This document shows, piece by piece, positions 35,255-43,972 of a stretch of 52,201 nucleotides of DNA. How positions within the stretch are numbered: position 1 is the first letter of the stretch; every line of letters begins with the position of its first letter. The DNA is from Bacteroidetes Order II. bacterium (lineage in GTDB: Bacteria > Bacteroidota > Rhodothermia > Rhodothermales > UBA2364). Where the stretch lies: NCBI GenBank assembly GCA_016788705.1, contig JAEUSQ010000058.1:1-52201 (forward strand). The letters run 5' to 3'. The notes under the pieces are model-generated. The model did not search any database. It was not told where the DNA came from and was given only the letters and a program-made list of their open reading frames with translations. The position numbers were made by a program, and so were the translations under genes.

Positions 35255-35641
35255 ATGAAACGAGAAGTGATCAACACACCCCATGCGCCTGCGGCCATCG
35301 GACCCTACAGCCAAGCGATACAGGTTGGAAAAACCCTATATTGTTCTGGCCAAATCCCGATTGATCCCAAAACCAATACTGTTTTGACCGATGCCGACAT
35401 AGAAAACCAGACCATACAGGTTCTGGAAAATCTAGGTGCAGTACTCAAAGCGGCTGGTATGTCGTATCGCGACGTGGCGCGTTGTGAGGTATTTTTGGCC
35501 TCTATGGACGATTTTGCGCAAATGAACGAGGTTTATTCGCGCTACTTCAATGAGTCGCCGCCTGCGCGTGTCACAGTGGAGGTATCTAAACTCCCACGTG
35601 GGGTAAAAGTTGAGATTTCCTGTATTGCCGCTCAGGTATAA
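35255..35641 (+). CDS. ridA: RidA family reactive intermediate/imine deaminase
   Basis: A 128-residue enzyme from the ATG at 35255 (MKREVINTPHAPAAIGPYSQ). RidA hydrolyses reactive enamine/imine intermediates of amino-acid metabolism. It shows YCSGQIPIDPKT, QTIQVLENLGAVLKAAGMSY and the substrate-binding Arg in ESPPARVTVEVSKLP, with normal length. A perfect 14-bp hairpin follows. Confidence 0.95.
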   Translation: MKREVINTPHAPAAIGPYSQAIQVGKTLYCSGQIPIDPKTNTVLTDADIENQTIQVLENLGAVLKAAGMSYRDVARCEVFLASMDDFAQMNEVYSRYFNESPPARVTVEVSKLPRGVKVEISCIAAQV

Positions 35642-35657
35642 CAAAGGCTAAATGCTG

Positions 35658-35700
35658 CGTTTATAAAGCGATTGCCCTCGCGGTGGTCGCTTTATAAACG
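35658..35700. terminator. Long bidirectional hairpin between ridA and the lipoprotein gene
   Basis: CGTTTATAAAGCGA (35658-35671) and TCGCTTTATAAACG (35687-35700) are perfect inverted 14-base arms with a 15-base loop, located between convergent genes. Confidence 0.75.
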
Positions 35701-35709
35701 TTTCTTAAA

Positions 35710-36261
35710 TCAAAAATTGACCCTTGCCAGCAGTTTAAGTCGCACATTTAATTCATACTCACGGTTCAATAATAACGAGTTGGCCGTAAGATTCAGGTTT
35801 CCGGAAAAAGAATCTGCGCGTAAAAACGGGGTAATGTCTTTGATCGCATCTATGGTTAACGTTACGGTGTCCTCATTTACACCAGAGGGAAAACTCGTTT
35901 GGGTAGCTACCTCAAGCGCCGAAAGGCCCGGTGCCGAGAAACTGAGAGTTACCGTTTTTAAGAACGAGATGGGTACGCCTGTTGGGAAAATGACCTCCAA
36001 AACAGCCGAGTCTAATGTTCCGGAAGAAAGAGCCGCTTTGGTGAAATTTTGGGCAGCAAGTACGTCTGTGATGTCAATTTTGTTATCAGACGTCAAAGAA
36101 CGGGTTTTCGTCTGCCCGTCACCACTTGCAAAGGTAAAGAAAAATTCTTTATTGGCGGTTAACGTGACGGTATCCGTAGGTCCAACCGGATCACACCCAT
36201 TCGATGTCAACAAAAACAATAGGCCCAACAGCCCCCCGATACGATACATCCAATGCTTCAT
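35710..36261 (-). CDS. Lipoprotein, unknown
   Basis: A 183-residue lipoprotein from the Met at 36261 (MKHWMYRIGGLLGLLFLLTS, then NGC lipobox); a Met three codons upstream is an alternative. The rest is beta-rich (VTLTANKEFFFTFASGDGQT, VTLSFSAPGLSALEVA) with no recognised domain. It follows apt by 15 bases, so it is probably the last gene of a terC-apt-lipoprotein unit ended by the hairpin at 35658. Confidence 0.75.
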   Translation of the reverse strand: MKHWMYRIGGLLGLLFLLTSNGCDPVGPTDTVTLTANKEFFFTFASGDGQTKTRSLTSDNKIDITDVLAAQNFTKAALSSGTLDSAVLEVIFPTGVPISFLKTVTLSFSAPGLSALEVATQTSFPSGVNEDTVTLTIDAIKDITPFLRADSFSGNLNLTANSLLLNREYELNVRLKLLARVNF

Positions 36262-36276
36262 GGTCTTCAATTTGGT

Positions 36277-36801
36277 TTAATAACGGATCAACGCTTGAAC
36301 GGTGGTTTGCCTGATACGATCCCGGCCATTTAAAAATCCCAATTCAATCAGGAAGGAATACCCGATTACATTGGCCCCAAGTTGTGTTACCAAGCCCGCA
36401 ACAGCCTCTGCAGTCCCCCCCGTTGCCAAAACATCGTCATGTATCAACACCCTTTCATTGGCTTTTAAAGCGTCGGCGTGCATTTCGAGGGTGTCAAACC
36501 CATATTCTAACGCATAAGAGGCCTGAATGGTTGTGGCGGGTAGTTTACCAGGTTTTCGTACAGGAACAAAGCCAGCATTCAGCCGCTCGGCAATCATTAA
36601 GGCAAATAAAAAACCCCGAGACTCTATCCCTACCACTTTTTCAATTCCCCTATTTCGGTATGGCTCGGCAAGGGCATCGGCAGTGGCACGAAGAAGCGCC
36701 GGGTCTTGTAAAATGGGCGTAATATCCTTGAACTGTATTCCTGGCTTAGGAAAATCGGGAATAGTGCGGATTACTTGGCTCAGTTGATCGCTAAAGGTCA
36801 T
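36277..36801 (-). CDS. apt: Adenine phosphoribosyltransferase
   Basis: A 174-residue enzyme from the Met at 36801 (MTFSDQLSQVIRTIPDFPKP) that converts adenine and PRPP to AMP. Motifs: GIQFKDITPIL, ESRGFLFALMIAERL, PVRKPGKLP and the PRPP loop VLIHDDVLATGGTAEAV. The start codon overlaps the terC stop by four bases (ATGA). The longer frame upstream is only terC read in another frame. Confidence 0.96.
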   Translation of the reverse strand: MTFSDQLSQVIRTIPDFPKPGIQFKDITPILQDPALLRATADALAEPYRNRGIEKVVGIESRGFLFALMIAERLNAGFVPVRKPGKLPATTIQASYALEYGFDTLEMHADALKANERVLIHDDVLATGGTAEAVAGLVTQLGANVIGYSFLIELGFLNGRDRIRQTTVQALIRY

Positions 36802-37733
36802 GGGATTTCTGCAACTTGTTCCACTTCTTTTGGTGGATACAAGATAGAGGCCAAAACCGAGAATGCCAAGATAATCGCGATCACCGCAAGTGAAATTTCC
36901 GTCGGAACTTTGTAATAATCTACCATCACCATTTTTGTCCCCACAAACATGAGCACCGCCGCCAAGCCGCATTTGAGATAATGGAAGTATTGCGTAATGC
37001 CAGCCAATGCAAAATACAGCGAACGAAGCCCTAAAATGGCAAATACATTGGAGGTATAAACAATAAAGGCATCATCGGTAATAGCAAGAATGGCGGGTAT
37101 GGAGTCCACCGCGAAAATTAGATCCGTTACTTCTATTAATAACAATACAATGAAAAGCGGGGTTGCGTGGCGTACACCATTTTCGATTACAAAAAACCTT
37201 TGGCCATGCAATTGTGAGGTAACGGGCATGAACTTCTTAAAAAGCCTAACCTGTGGATTTTTGTTTGGCTCGAACTGCTTTTCTTTTTGGAGGATCATTT
37301 TGAACCCAGTAAAGATCAGAAATGCACCAAATACATAAATTATCCAATGGAATTGTTTAATGAGGGCCACGCCTGCAAAGATAAAAATGGCACGCATGAC
37401 CAGTGCCCCCAGAATGCCCCAAAATAAAATTCGGTGTTGATATCGAGCGGGTACGCTGAAGTATGAAAAAATGAGTACAAAAACGAAAATATTGTCCACA
37501 CTGAGCGACTTCTCAATCAAGTATCCGGTTAGAAAAGCAATGCCTTTCTCTTCCCCCATAAAGGTGTAAACCCCAAAATTGAAGACCATTGCCAACGAAA
37601 CCCAAATTCCACTCCAAGTGAGGGCTTCTTGAATACTTACCTCATGATTGTCTCGATTAAAAACACCGAGGTCTAGGGCCAGCATGATCAAAATGAAAAG
37701 GTTAAAGCCAATCCAAAGCCAAGTTTGATCCAT
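36798..37733 (-). CDS. TerC family integral membrane protein (Alx-like)
   Basis: A 311-residue membrane protein with about nine helices. Signatures are IEKSLSVDNIFVFVLIF, FRxxRxLFWGI-like HRILFWGILGALVMR, and IEVTDLIFAVDSIPAI, carrying the acidic membrane residues of TerC/Alx, a family linked to manganese or other metal export. It heads a unit with apt and a lipoprotein. I could not identify a manganese riboswitch upstream. Confidence 0.93.
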   Translation of the reverse strand: MDQTWLWIGFNLFILIMLALDLGVFNRDNHEVSIQEALTWSGIWVSLAMVFNFGVYTFMGEEKGIAFLTGYLIEKSLSVDNIFVFVLIFSYFSVPARYQHRILFWGILGALVMRAIFIFAGVALIKQFHWIIYVFGAFLIFTGFKMILQKEKQFEPNKNPQVRLFKKFMPVTSQLHGQRFFVIENGVRHATPLFIVLLLIEVTDLIFAVDSIPAILAITDDAFIVYTSNVFAILGLRSLYFALAGITQYFHYLKCGLAAVLMFVGTKMVMVDYYKVPTEISLAVIAIILAFSVLASILYPPKEVEQVAEIP

Positions 37734-38021
37734 TTTAAAGTCCGTTTAATTGTTAGAACGGAACCTAAACGGTTGGGTTTGGCGCATGTTTCAGGATTAA
37801 AAATAGTCTAATCTAATATTAAGAGAGGTCTAACACTTCTTACCGAGGGGAGGCCACAATCATGTATGCCTTTCGGCCAGCCGTTACCGTTGCCTGATAG
37901 GAATCCAATACAGCTAATCAAGGTCGTTAGGCGTTACAAAAGAGCATATTTCGTCTAGTAAATGAATAGGTATAAGTAAATTGAAAAGTACCAATTATTT
38001 CATTATGTTTTTGGTGGTTAT

Positions 38022-38717
38022 TTAATCGGACTGTTCAGACACAAAGCGAAAAAGTTCTTCCCAGCGAGCAAAAGCAAACGCACCTATTGGGATTTCGGCT
38101 GTAGTAGCAGAAGGCCGGAACCAAGCCGCTTGCCATCCAGCACGTAAACTCCCCATGACGTCGGAAGCGAGGGAGTCCCCCACACACAGAATTTCTGCTG
38201 GTGTAACCCCCGTTTTTTCGGCAGCCCAACGGAAGAGGGTAGGATGTGGTTTTAATACGCCCACCTCTTCGGAAATCACCACTTCCTTAGAGTACGCACG
38301 AAGTTCAGGGAACCGTGCCAACTTCTCCGACTGGATCTCCACAAAACCATTGGTCAAAATTCCCACGGGAAAACGGTTCGCTAAGGTGCGAAAAGCATGG
38401 TCTGCTCCAGCTATGTATCGCCAACATTTGGAATAGTGATTCAGATAAAGGTGTCTAAAGTCTTCTTCTGTTACAGAGGCTTCTAGGGTGGCAATCGTTT
38501 CGGAGAACCGTTGGCTATTCAGCTCCATTTTAGACACTCGGCCTTGTGCATAATCTGCCCACAACCGAACGTTGATGTGATGATAAACGGCCTGAAGTTC
38601 CGTTAATGTGGCCATGCCCCAATCGAATGCAGTGAAGCAAGCTGCCAACGCTTGTTCTTGGGCATGATGATGATCCAACAAGGTGTCATCCAGATCAAAA
38701 TAGATAAATCGTATCAC
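38022..38717 (-). CDS. HAD hydrolase, YjjG-type nucleotidase
   Basis: A 231-residue HAD phosphatase. Motif I is FDLDDTLLDHHHAQEQAL, motif II VGILTNGF, motif III includes KPHPTLFRWA and motif IV CVGDSLASDVMGSLRAGW. The helical cap and overall sequence match YjjG-type noncanonical pyrimidine nucleotidases, which remove damaged pyrimidine nucleotides. Monocistronic. Confidence 0.9.
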   Translation of the reverse strand: MIRFIYFDLDDTLLDHHHAQEQALAACFTAFDWGMATLTELQAVYHHINVRLWADYAQGRVSKMELNSQRFSETIATLEASVTEEDFRHLYLNHYSKCWRYIAGADHAFRTLANRFPVGILTNGFVEIQSEKLARFPELRAYSKEVVISEEVGVLKPHPTLFRWAAEKTGVTPAEILCVGDSLASDVMGSLRAGWQAAWFRPSATTAEIPIGAFAFARWEELFRFVSEQSD

Positions 38718-38864
38718 AGTTTAGGAAGATAAAATAAGTCAAAAAACACTTCCAACAGAAAACCAGAATGCTTGTTCTATTTGAATGCACGGTTTTGCTT
38801 TTTTACTTAAAAAGAGGTGGAGGTTTTTCGCTTGAATGAAGTGATTCCAAGTGCAATGGACAAT

Positions 38865-39383
38865 TTAACGCGAACGTGCAATCCAGTCAGCACGATCTAA
38901 GCGATAAACGGCGCAATAATCCTCATCGAACCAACGATGTTCCACAAACCGGAAGCCAAGTCGCTCATAGAACCGTATGGCCCTTGTATTCGATACCAAA
39001 GGATCCAACAATACGGCCTCTACCTGTTGATTGGCGAAACACTTTTCTAAAGCCAGACGCATCATCTCGGTCCCATACCCTTTGCCCAAGTCGGAGGCCT
39101 CGCCAATCCAAATGTCTATGGCCCGCAGGTTGGGCGGCACATGTCCCCAATAATGGGTTTCTTCCAATGCCGGATCTATGATTTGAATAAAACCAATGGG
39201 TTGCCCCTCTCGTTCAGCGATCAATTGTTCCCGCCAATTGGGTGTATGGCAAAGTTCAACCTCCCAGTTCCAGTCGTCATTCGGATCTGAGGCAATGGTA
39301 TGGGGCTGCTCATCCCAGTATCGAAGGATATCTAAATCTTGGATGGTAGCTGCACGGAGGCAGACCATATTTTTTAAGGCCAT
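38865..39383 (-). CDS. GNAT acetyltransferase, AAC(6')-like
   Basis: A 172-residue protein from the Met at 39383, or 167 from a Met at 39368 (MVCLRAATIQDLDILRYWDE); the longer frame upstream reads over the Lgt-like gene. The GNAT acetyl-CoA motif is IGEASDLGKGYGTEMMRLAL, followed by DPLVSNTRAIRFYERLGFRF. The pattern IDxWIGE...GKGYGT with DPxxSNxRAIRFYE resembles aminoglycoside 6'-N-acetyltransferases. Chromosomal GNATs of this look often have other substrates, so resistance is not implied. It follows the Lgt-like gene by 32 bases. Confidence 0.82.
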   Translation of the reverse strand: MALKNMVCLRAATIQDLDILRYWDEQPHTIASDPNDDWNWEVELCHTPNWREQLIAEREGQPIGFIQIIDPALEETHYWGHVPPNLRAIDIWIGEASDLGKGYGTEMMRLALEKCFANQQVEAVLLDPLVSNTRAIRFYERLGFRFVEHRWFDEDYCAVYRLDRADWIARSR

Positions 39384-39415
39384 AAAAGCGTTGGTAGAGA
39401 GGAATGATAAACGTC

Positions 39416-40174
39416 CTATTTTTCGCACTTCTTTGTACGGTGTTTCTGAAATATCTGTTGGGGTTTCCAGAAAATCCTGCGGTAGTAGAGCAATCCTGCT
39501 AAACAAGCGACTTGAATGGTGGAGAAGCCGATTGGCCAAACATAAACAGGCTTGATATACTCTATCCAAAAACGAAAGAACAGATAACCCGCCAAATATA
39601 GCCGAAATCGGCTTCCATCGGTCAGAATAAAACGACGTTCCAGGCCCCACAACCCCACCGCCATTGCCGCCAGAAACAGTACTTCATACAAGGGTGTGGG
39701 GTGTCGCAGTATCCCATCTCCGGCATCAAAGGCCCAAGACAGGGTACTGGGTGCCCCCCACGTTCCATCCGAAACACCTGTTAGGGTACAACCAATGCGT
39801 CCAATCAACTGGCCTACTATCAGCGGATAGGTCATCATATCTCCGGAAGAAACCGTTACCCCGATGATTTTCTTTGTCCATTCCACCCCAATTAGCCCCC
39901 CAAGAAGTCCCCCTACCACGGTTTTATTGGCCAAATTTCGCCAGTCAACCCAATGCTCAGGGCTTTCTAAAAAACCTAATAGGTGCGAACCGAGTAATCC
40001 GCCGGCACAGGCACCAATAAAAATAGATAACCGGTCTGATGTCGAAATGGGGTCGTTCTGTTGTTTGCGTAGCCACAAATAAAACCTAAAGCCCATAAAA
40101 TAGGCCAAGGTCTCGAATAAAAAATGGGGATGAACCCTTGCAAACCCAATTGGAATGTAGATGGGAAAGTGCAT
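39416..40174 (-). CDS. Prolipoprotein diacylglyceryl transferase family protein, catalytic residues altered
   Basis: A 252-residue membrane protein from the Met at 40174 (MHFPIYIPIGFARVHPHFLF). It has about seven helices in the Lgt pattern and the conserved RHPTPLYEVLFL and RFWIEYIKPV. The Lgt signature GRIGNFINGE is instead GRIGCTLTGV, and the segment holding the essential His (FHGGLIG) reads LLGGLIG. It is probably a paralogue with a changed activity rather than the housekeeping lipoprotein transferase. Confidence 0.85.
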   Translation of the reverse strand: MHFPIYIPIGFARVHPHFLFETLAYFMGFRFYLWLRKQQNDPISTSDRLSIFIGACAGGLLGSHLLGFLESPEHWVDWRNLANKTVVGGLLGGLIGVEWTKKIIGVTVSSGDMMTYPLIVGQLIGRIGCTLTGVSDGTWGAPSTLSWAFDAGDGILRHPTPLYEVLFLAAMAVGLWGLERRFILTDGSRFRLYLAGYLFFRFWIEYIKPVYVWPIGFSTIQVACLAGLLYYRRIFWKPQQIFQKHRTKKCEK

Positions 40175-40271
40175 GACAATGTACTTTTTTGAGGACAAGA
40201 TGTCTAAATATACGCTTTTAGCCAAAGACGAGATGGGCCTTTATTAATTGGTGTGGAGGTTCGTATCACAA

Positions 40272-40306
40272 AAAAGGCTTTTGGAAACAAAACCCAAAAG
40301 CCTTTT
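40272..40306 (-). terminator. Terminator of the small peptide gene
   Basis: AAAAGGCTTTTGG (40272-40284) and CCAAAAGCCTTTT (40294-40306) are perfect 13-base arms with a 9-base loop, 39 bases after the stop of the peptide gene at 40345. Confidence 0.8.
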
Positions 40307-40344
40307 AAATATCATAGCGACACCCAAAGTGGTATGTCTTTGGC

Positions 40345-40575
40345 TCAAGGAAGTTGAGGTGGTGTCCCTGGATCTGTGGGTGTGTAAAGTGGGTATGAAA
40401 TGGGCAGGCCATTCACAAGAGAACCTTCTTCATAAACCCGTACTTGCCGTTTTACAAAAGTGCCTGCTTCCGGTCTTGCAAACACTTGTCGGCGAGATCT
40501 ATAGGCACCACCTCTTATATTTGCTTCGGTGGCTTCCTCAACGGAGTAAAGGGTAAAGTCTTGAATCGTTTTCAT
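40345..40575 (-). CDS. Small peptide with double-glycine leader motif, candidate RiPP/bacteriocin precursor
   Basis: A 76-residue protein. Residues 1-23 (MKTIQDFTLYSVEEA, then TEANIRGG) look like a leader ending in Gly-Gly, as in peptides cut and exported by C39 peptidase transporters or in Bacteroidota RiPP precursors. The remainder is Arg-rich and then Pro/Tyr-rich (AYRSRRQVFARPEAGTF; PISYPLYTPTDPGTPPQLP). It has no Cys and no modification or export gene next to it in this window. A strong terminator follows, which favours a real gene. It could instead be a small secreted signal or an unrelated hypothetical. Confidence 0.6.
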   Translation of the reverse strand: MKTIQDFTLYSVEEATEANIRGGAYRSRRQVFARPEAGTFVKRQVRVYEEGSLVNGLPISYPLYTPTDPGTPPQLP

Positions 40576-40756
40576 GATATTCTTGAAGTAAGTTGTATGT
40601 CATTTTTAGACGAACAGATTCTCTGAAAGTTAAATATGATACTGACATGGTCCCATTTTCACGGACGCAGGGTAAGGTGCATGGCAAGAAAAGCGAGTGG
40701 TACTCCAAAAAGCCTTACCGATCAATACACACCCTTCGCCTCTTTAGGCCGTCCAC

Positions 40757-40787
40757 ATAACGTTTTAGGGCTTCCCTTGAACGTTAT
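40757..40787 (+). promoter_or_regulatory. Inverted repeat with two AACGTT palindromes upstream of the fasciclin gene
   Basis: ATAACGTT (40757-40764) and AACGTTAT (40780-40787) are perfect inverted arms with a 15-base spacer, 80 bases before the fasciclin ATG. Possible operator; unproven. Confidence 0.3.
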
Positions 40788-40866
40788 AGGCTGTTCACAA
40801 TTCATATTGAATGATAAATTGGTTGTAAGTCCACCCGATTTTAATACATTCTAACTCCATTCTTTT

Positions 40867-41688
40867 ATGAAAAACCGTTTGTTGCTATTGGCTTTTTTGG
40901 TCAAATTATTTCCCTTGTTTGCCTTCGCGCAGTCTCAGAACATTGTACAAACCGCAGAAGGTGCAGGGTCTTTCAAAACCCTTTTGGCAGCGATACGTGC
41001 TGCTGGCTTGGCGAGCACCCTTTCTGGTGACGGGCCCTTTACGGTCTTTGCCCCCACCGATGCCGCTTTTGCGAAGTTACCCCAAGGCACCCTTCAAAGC
41101 CTTTTAAAGCCGGAAAACAAAGACCGTCTCAGGGCCATTCTCACCTATCATGTGGTTTCCGGGCGGGTAGGTTCCGATGCACTACTCACAACCAGTAGCG
41201 CCAGAACAGTCAATGGAGCACCCCTTCCTATTGGGCTAACGGTTCAGAATGCACGGGTGGTGCAGGCAGATATCGCGGCCAGCAATGGGGTAATTCATGT
41301 AATTGATGCAGTACTTATCCCACCCTCCGAAGTATCGGCAGCTCGGGGCGGAACGAAAAAAACACACAACAACAATACAGATCAATACCGGAGAGACGAA
41401 TACCATAGTTGGCAACAACGTGAGGCAGGAACGGGCTTTAGAAGGGCAAAAAACCGCATTGAACAAAGCATTGCAAAAGGCTCCGAAGCCTATAATAAAG
41501 GGGATGCAGCGGGATGTGCTGCAATTTATATGCAAACAGCACGCACCCTAATTGCAAACGAGCCACTGACAAACGACCTCCGAATGGGCTTAGAAAATGC
41601 ACTCACAACCGCCCAGCACGCTAAAAATGCAAGCGACCGTGCATGGACCATGCGCCGGGCTTTAGAAACAGTCTATGAAGGACTTTAA
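40867..41688 (+). CDS. Secreted fasciclin (FAS1) domain protein
   Basis: A 273-residue exported protein with a signal peptide (to about residue 21). Residues about 23-145 form one FAS1 domain: [50 protein letters not shown] and [17 protein letters not shown]1 domains mediate adhesion or carbohydrate binding. The C-terminal 110 residues are charged and helical ([20 protein letters not shown]), rare in simple fasciclin proteins and of unknown role. A perfect 9-bp terminator follows. Confidence 0.92.
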   Translation: MKNRLLLLAFLVKLFPLFAFAQSQNIVQTAEGAGSFKTLLAAIRAAGLASTLSGDGPFTVFAPTDAAFAKLPQGTLQSLLKPENKDRLRAILTYHVVSGRVGSDALLTTSSARTVNGAPLPIGLTVQNARVVQADIAASNGVIHVIDAVLIPPSEVSAARGGTKKTHNNNTDQYRRDEYHSWQQREAGTGFRRAKNRIEQSIAKGSEAYNKGDAAGCAAIYMQTARTLIANEPLTNDLRMGLENALTTAQHAKNASDRAWTMRRALETVYEGL

Positions 41689-42072
41689 GCCGCTGATCAA
41701 GATGAATAGCCGGCGTACTTGTTCAGGTACGCCGGTTTTCGGATAGCTGGCTGCACGCAACCTCCCTTTGTTGCCTTTCGTCGCAGCCGTCATTCCCCCT
41801 ACCGAAATACGATTGTTCATACGCATCCATCACGCTATGTTAAAAAGCGTTCTTAAATCGTGGTAATCGCTAAAAAAATAATGTACCATACCGTTGTTTC
41901 CGCCTTTGATGTGATTGCGACGTAAACATCCTCTAATGCGTCTTCCTCACCTAAAAGAGAGCCTACCATTTGACTAGGTCTTCTTTAGGGATAAATTTCA
42001 TCCAAGGTCTTTCCTGAATTTGTGTTAATTTTAAATGCCGTGAATGCCCTAACCCTTGCTCCACTTGCGCCC
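41689..42072. other. Intergenic region with fasciclin terminator and LytS promoter
   Basis: A 384-base gap. It starts with the terminator at 41710 and then runs to the histidine kinase start. I see no RNA gene or further ORF, and no base-level promoter I would defend. Confidence 0.5.
41710..41740 (+). terminator. Terminator of the fasciclin gene
   Basis: CCGGCGTAC (41710-41718) and GTACGCCGG (41727-41735) are perfect inverted arms followed by TTTT. Confidence 0.85.
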
Positions 42073-43173
42073 ATGCCGCCCCTTTTTCGTTGGCGCGCCC
42101 CTAAGACATGGTTAATTTTGTTTTTCGGCTGGAACTTTCCGGCCCTCATCGCCCTGAGCTACTATTACCTAAACGCTGTTTTGGCAGAGCAGGTCTTTAA
42201 TCCTGTCTATGCCATCACCACTACCTTCTCGAATTGGTATCTTTGGATGATCATGACTCCGGGCGCATGGATGACGGCACAACGTTTACCTTTAGACCCG
42301 CCTAAAAACTGGCCTAAATGGATAGGGATTCATTTAGTGGTTATGGGATTGTTGCTTGGCATTCAGGCATTGGGCAATCTGGCCGCCTTTCGTATTTTGG
42401 GATTGCACGACACAATGAACCTTGAACTCTGGAAAGTTCACCTTACCCTCCGCGCACAAATCAATATTCTGACATATGGGCTGGTCGTCGGACTTTTTTA
42501 CGCATCCGATTATTATCGCCGATACCATAACCGTGAGCAACAAGCCGCCATGCTCCAAGTGCAGTTGGTACAAGCCCAACTCATGGCTTTAAAGATGCAA
42601 TTGCAACCCCACTTCTTGTTTAATACCATGAATGCAATCGCAAGTTTGGTTCGTCAGAACGAGTCCAAACGCGCCATTACCATGCTTGGTAAGTTGGCAG
42701 ACTTTCTGCGTGTGGTATTGGAATCCAAGGGAGAACAAGAAATACCCTTAAGCCAAGAAGTGGCTTTTCTACAACGGTACTTGGATATCGAATTGGTCCG
42801 TTTTAATGAACGTCTGAAGATCAATTTCCAGATTGATTCAGAGGCTATGCAGGCTTATGTCCCCAACTTGCTGCTTCAGCCCTTGGTCGAAAACGCCATC
42901 AAACACGGCATTGCTCCCCATGCAGATGCTGGAAAGGTCTCTGTACGAGCACGAAAAAAACAGGATCGGCTGATGCTGGAAGTGGCCGATGATGGCCCTG
43001 GCCTTACCGAAGCGCCTAAAAAACAAGGAGTTGGACTACAAAACACCCAAAATCGCTTACGTGAACTTTATGGCCCAAGTGGGTATGTCACTTTTGGCCG
43101 TTCAGAATTAGGTGGACTTTTGGTGACGATAGATATGCCATACTTAGACAAACCTCTACTTCCGCAACAATAA
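42073..43173 (+). CDS. LytS/YehU-type sensor histidine kinase
   Basis: A 366-residue membrane histidine kinase from the ATG at 42073 (upstream GTG codons at 42022 and 42040 are alternatives). Four N-terminal helices are followed by a His_kinase domain with the phospho-acceptor in QLQPHFLFNTMNAIASL, and an ATPase domain with the N box LLQPLVENAIKHGI, DDGPGLTEAP and GVGLQNTQNRLRELYG. It should phosphorylate the LytTR regulator encoded 28 bases downstream. Its signal is unknown. Confidence 0.93.
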   Translation: MPPLFRWRAPKTWLILFFGWNFPALIALSYYYLNAVLAEQVFNPVYAITTTFSNWYLWMIMTPGAWMTAQRLPLDPPKNWPKWIGIHLVVMGLLLGIQALGNLAAFRILGLHDTMNLELWKVHLTLRAQINILTYGLVVGLFYASDYYRRYHNREQQAAMLQVQLVQAQLMALKMQLQPHFLFNTMNAIASLVRQNESKRAITMLGKLADFLRVVLESKGEQEIPLSQEVAFLQRYLDIELVRFNERLKINFQIDSEAMQAYVPNLLLQPLVENAIKHGIAPHADAGKVSVRARKKQDRLMLEVADDGPGLTEAPKKQGVGLQNTQNRLRELYGPSGYVTFGRSELGGLLVTIDMPYLDKPLLPQQ

Positions 43174-43201
43174 CCTTACCCAAACCTAACGTGTCTGGCT
43201 T

Positions 43202-43972
43202 ATGACCCGTGTTGTTATCGCAGATGATGAATCGTTGGCGCGCGATACTATTCGTCTGCTACTCAAAGAACGCCCCGAAATAACGGTGGTTGCCGAAACC
43301 GACCGAGGGGTTACAACCCTTGCCGCCATCAAAACCGAGAAACCGGACATCGTCTTTTTAGACATTCAGATGCCAGACGGAGACGGGTTTTCGGTATTGG
43401 AAGCACTCACCCCCGAAGAACTACCCGTGGTCATCTTTGTGACAGCCTATGACCAATATGCGGTTAAGGCCTTCGACTTTCACGCGTTGGATTACTTGCT
43501 AAAGCCCTATGACGACGATCGGTTCTTCAAAGCTTTAGACCGTGCAATCTACCAGCTTAAGTCTATCGAAAACAGTGATCTATCTGAAAAGATTACATCC
43601 TTGCTTGCGGCTCGTCAAGAAGAACGTAAGCCCCAATACCCGGAACGATTTTCGGTACGTACCCGAAATATCATGGAATTTATCCCAGTACAAGACATTG
43701 ACTGGATAGAGGCTGCCGGAGACTATGTAGTATTACATGTCGCAAACCGGAGCCATTTGTTGCGGGAAACCATGGAACGCATGACCAGCCTTTTAGACCC
43801 CCAAAAATTTGTCCGGGTACATAGATCCAGCATCTTGGCCATCGAAAAAGTGAAAGCCATTCAACCACATTTTAATGGCGCTTATATTGCCGTATTAACA
43901 AACAACAAAAAAATCACCATCAGCCGTCGCTATTGGGGGCAGGTGGAACCCGTACTTAACCGGAAATCTTAG
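43202..43972 (+). CDS. LytTR-family response regulator
   Basis: A 256-residue regulator. The receiver domain has the phospho-Asp in DIVFLDIQMPDGDGF, the switch Thr in VIFVTAYDQYAVKAF and the Lys in YLLKPYDDDRF. The C-terminal LytTR DNA-binding domain (about 150-256) includes DIDWIEAAGDYVVLHV and FVRVHRSSILAIEKVK. It pairs with the LytS-like kinase. Its stop codon is followed with no gap by the ATG of the SDR gene. Confidence 0.95.
   Translation: MTRVVIADDESLARDTIRLLLKERPEITVVAETDRGVTTLAAIKTEKPDIVFLDIQMPDGDGFSVLEALTPEELPVVIFVTAYDQYAVKAFDFHALDYLLKPYDDDRFFKALDRAIYQLKSIENSDLSEKITSLLAARQEERKPQYPERFSVRTRNIMEFIPVQDIDWIEAAGDYVVLHVANRSHLLRETMERMTSLLDPQKFVRVHRSSILAIEKVKAIQPHFNGAYIAVLTNNKKITISRRYWGQVEPVLNRKS

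Noticed and set aside
36802..36972. N-terminal extension of the apt frame
   Set aside because: It is terC read in another frame; the family start is the Met at 36801.
37734..38021. Possible yybP-ykoY manganese riboswitch upstream of terC
   Set aside because: I looked for the conserved purine-rich and CAUACG-type loops but could not fit both arms; only small local hairpins are visible.
40636..40854. 72-residue plus-strand ORF before the fasciclin gene
   Set aside because: No ribosome site or protein-like pattern; the segment contains the AACGTT inverted repeat and is more likely promoter DNA.
42022..42072. GTG starts extending the LytS-like kinase
   Set aside because: The ATG at 42073 is closer to the first membrane helix; the upstream codons add a short segment without clear function. 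Kept as an alternative only.
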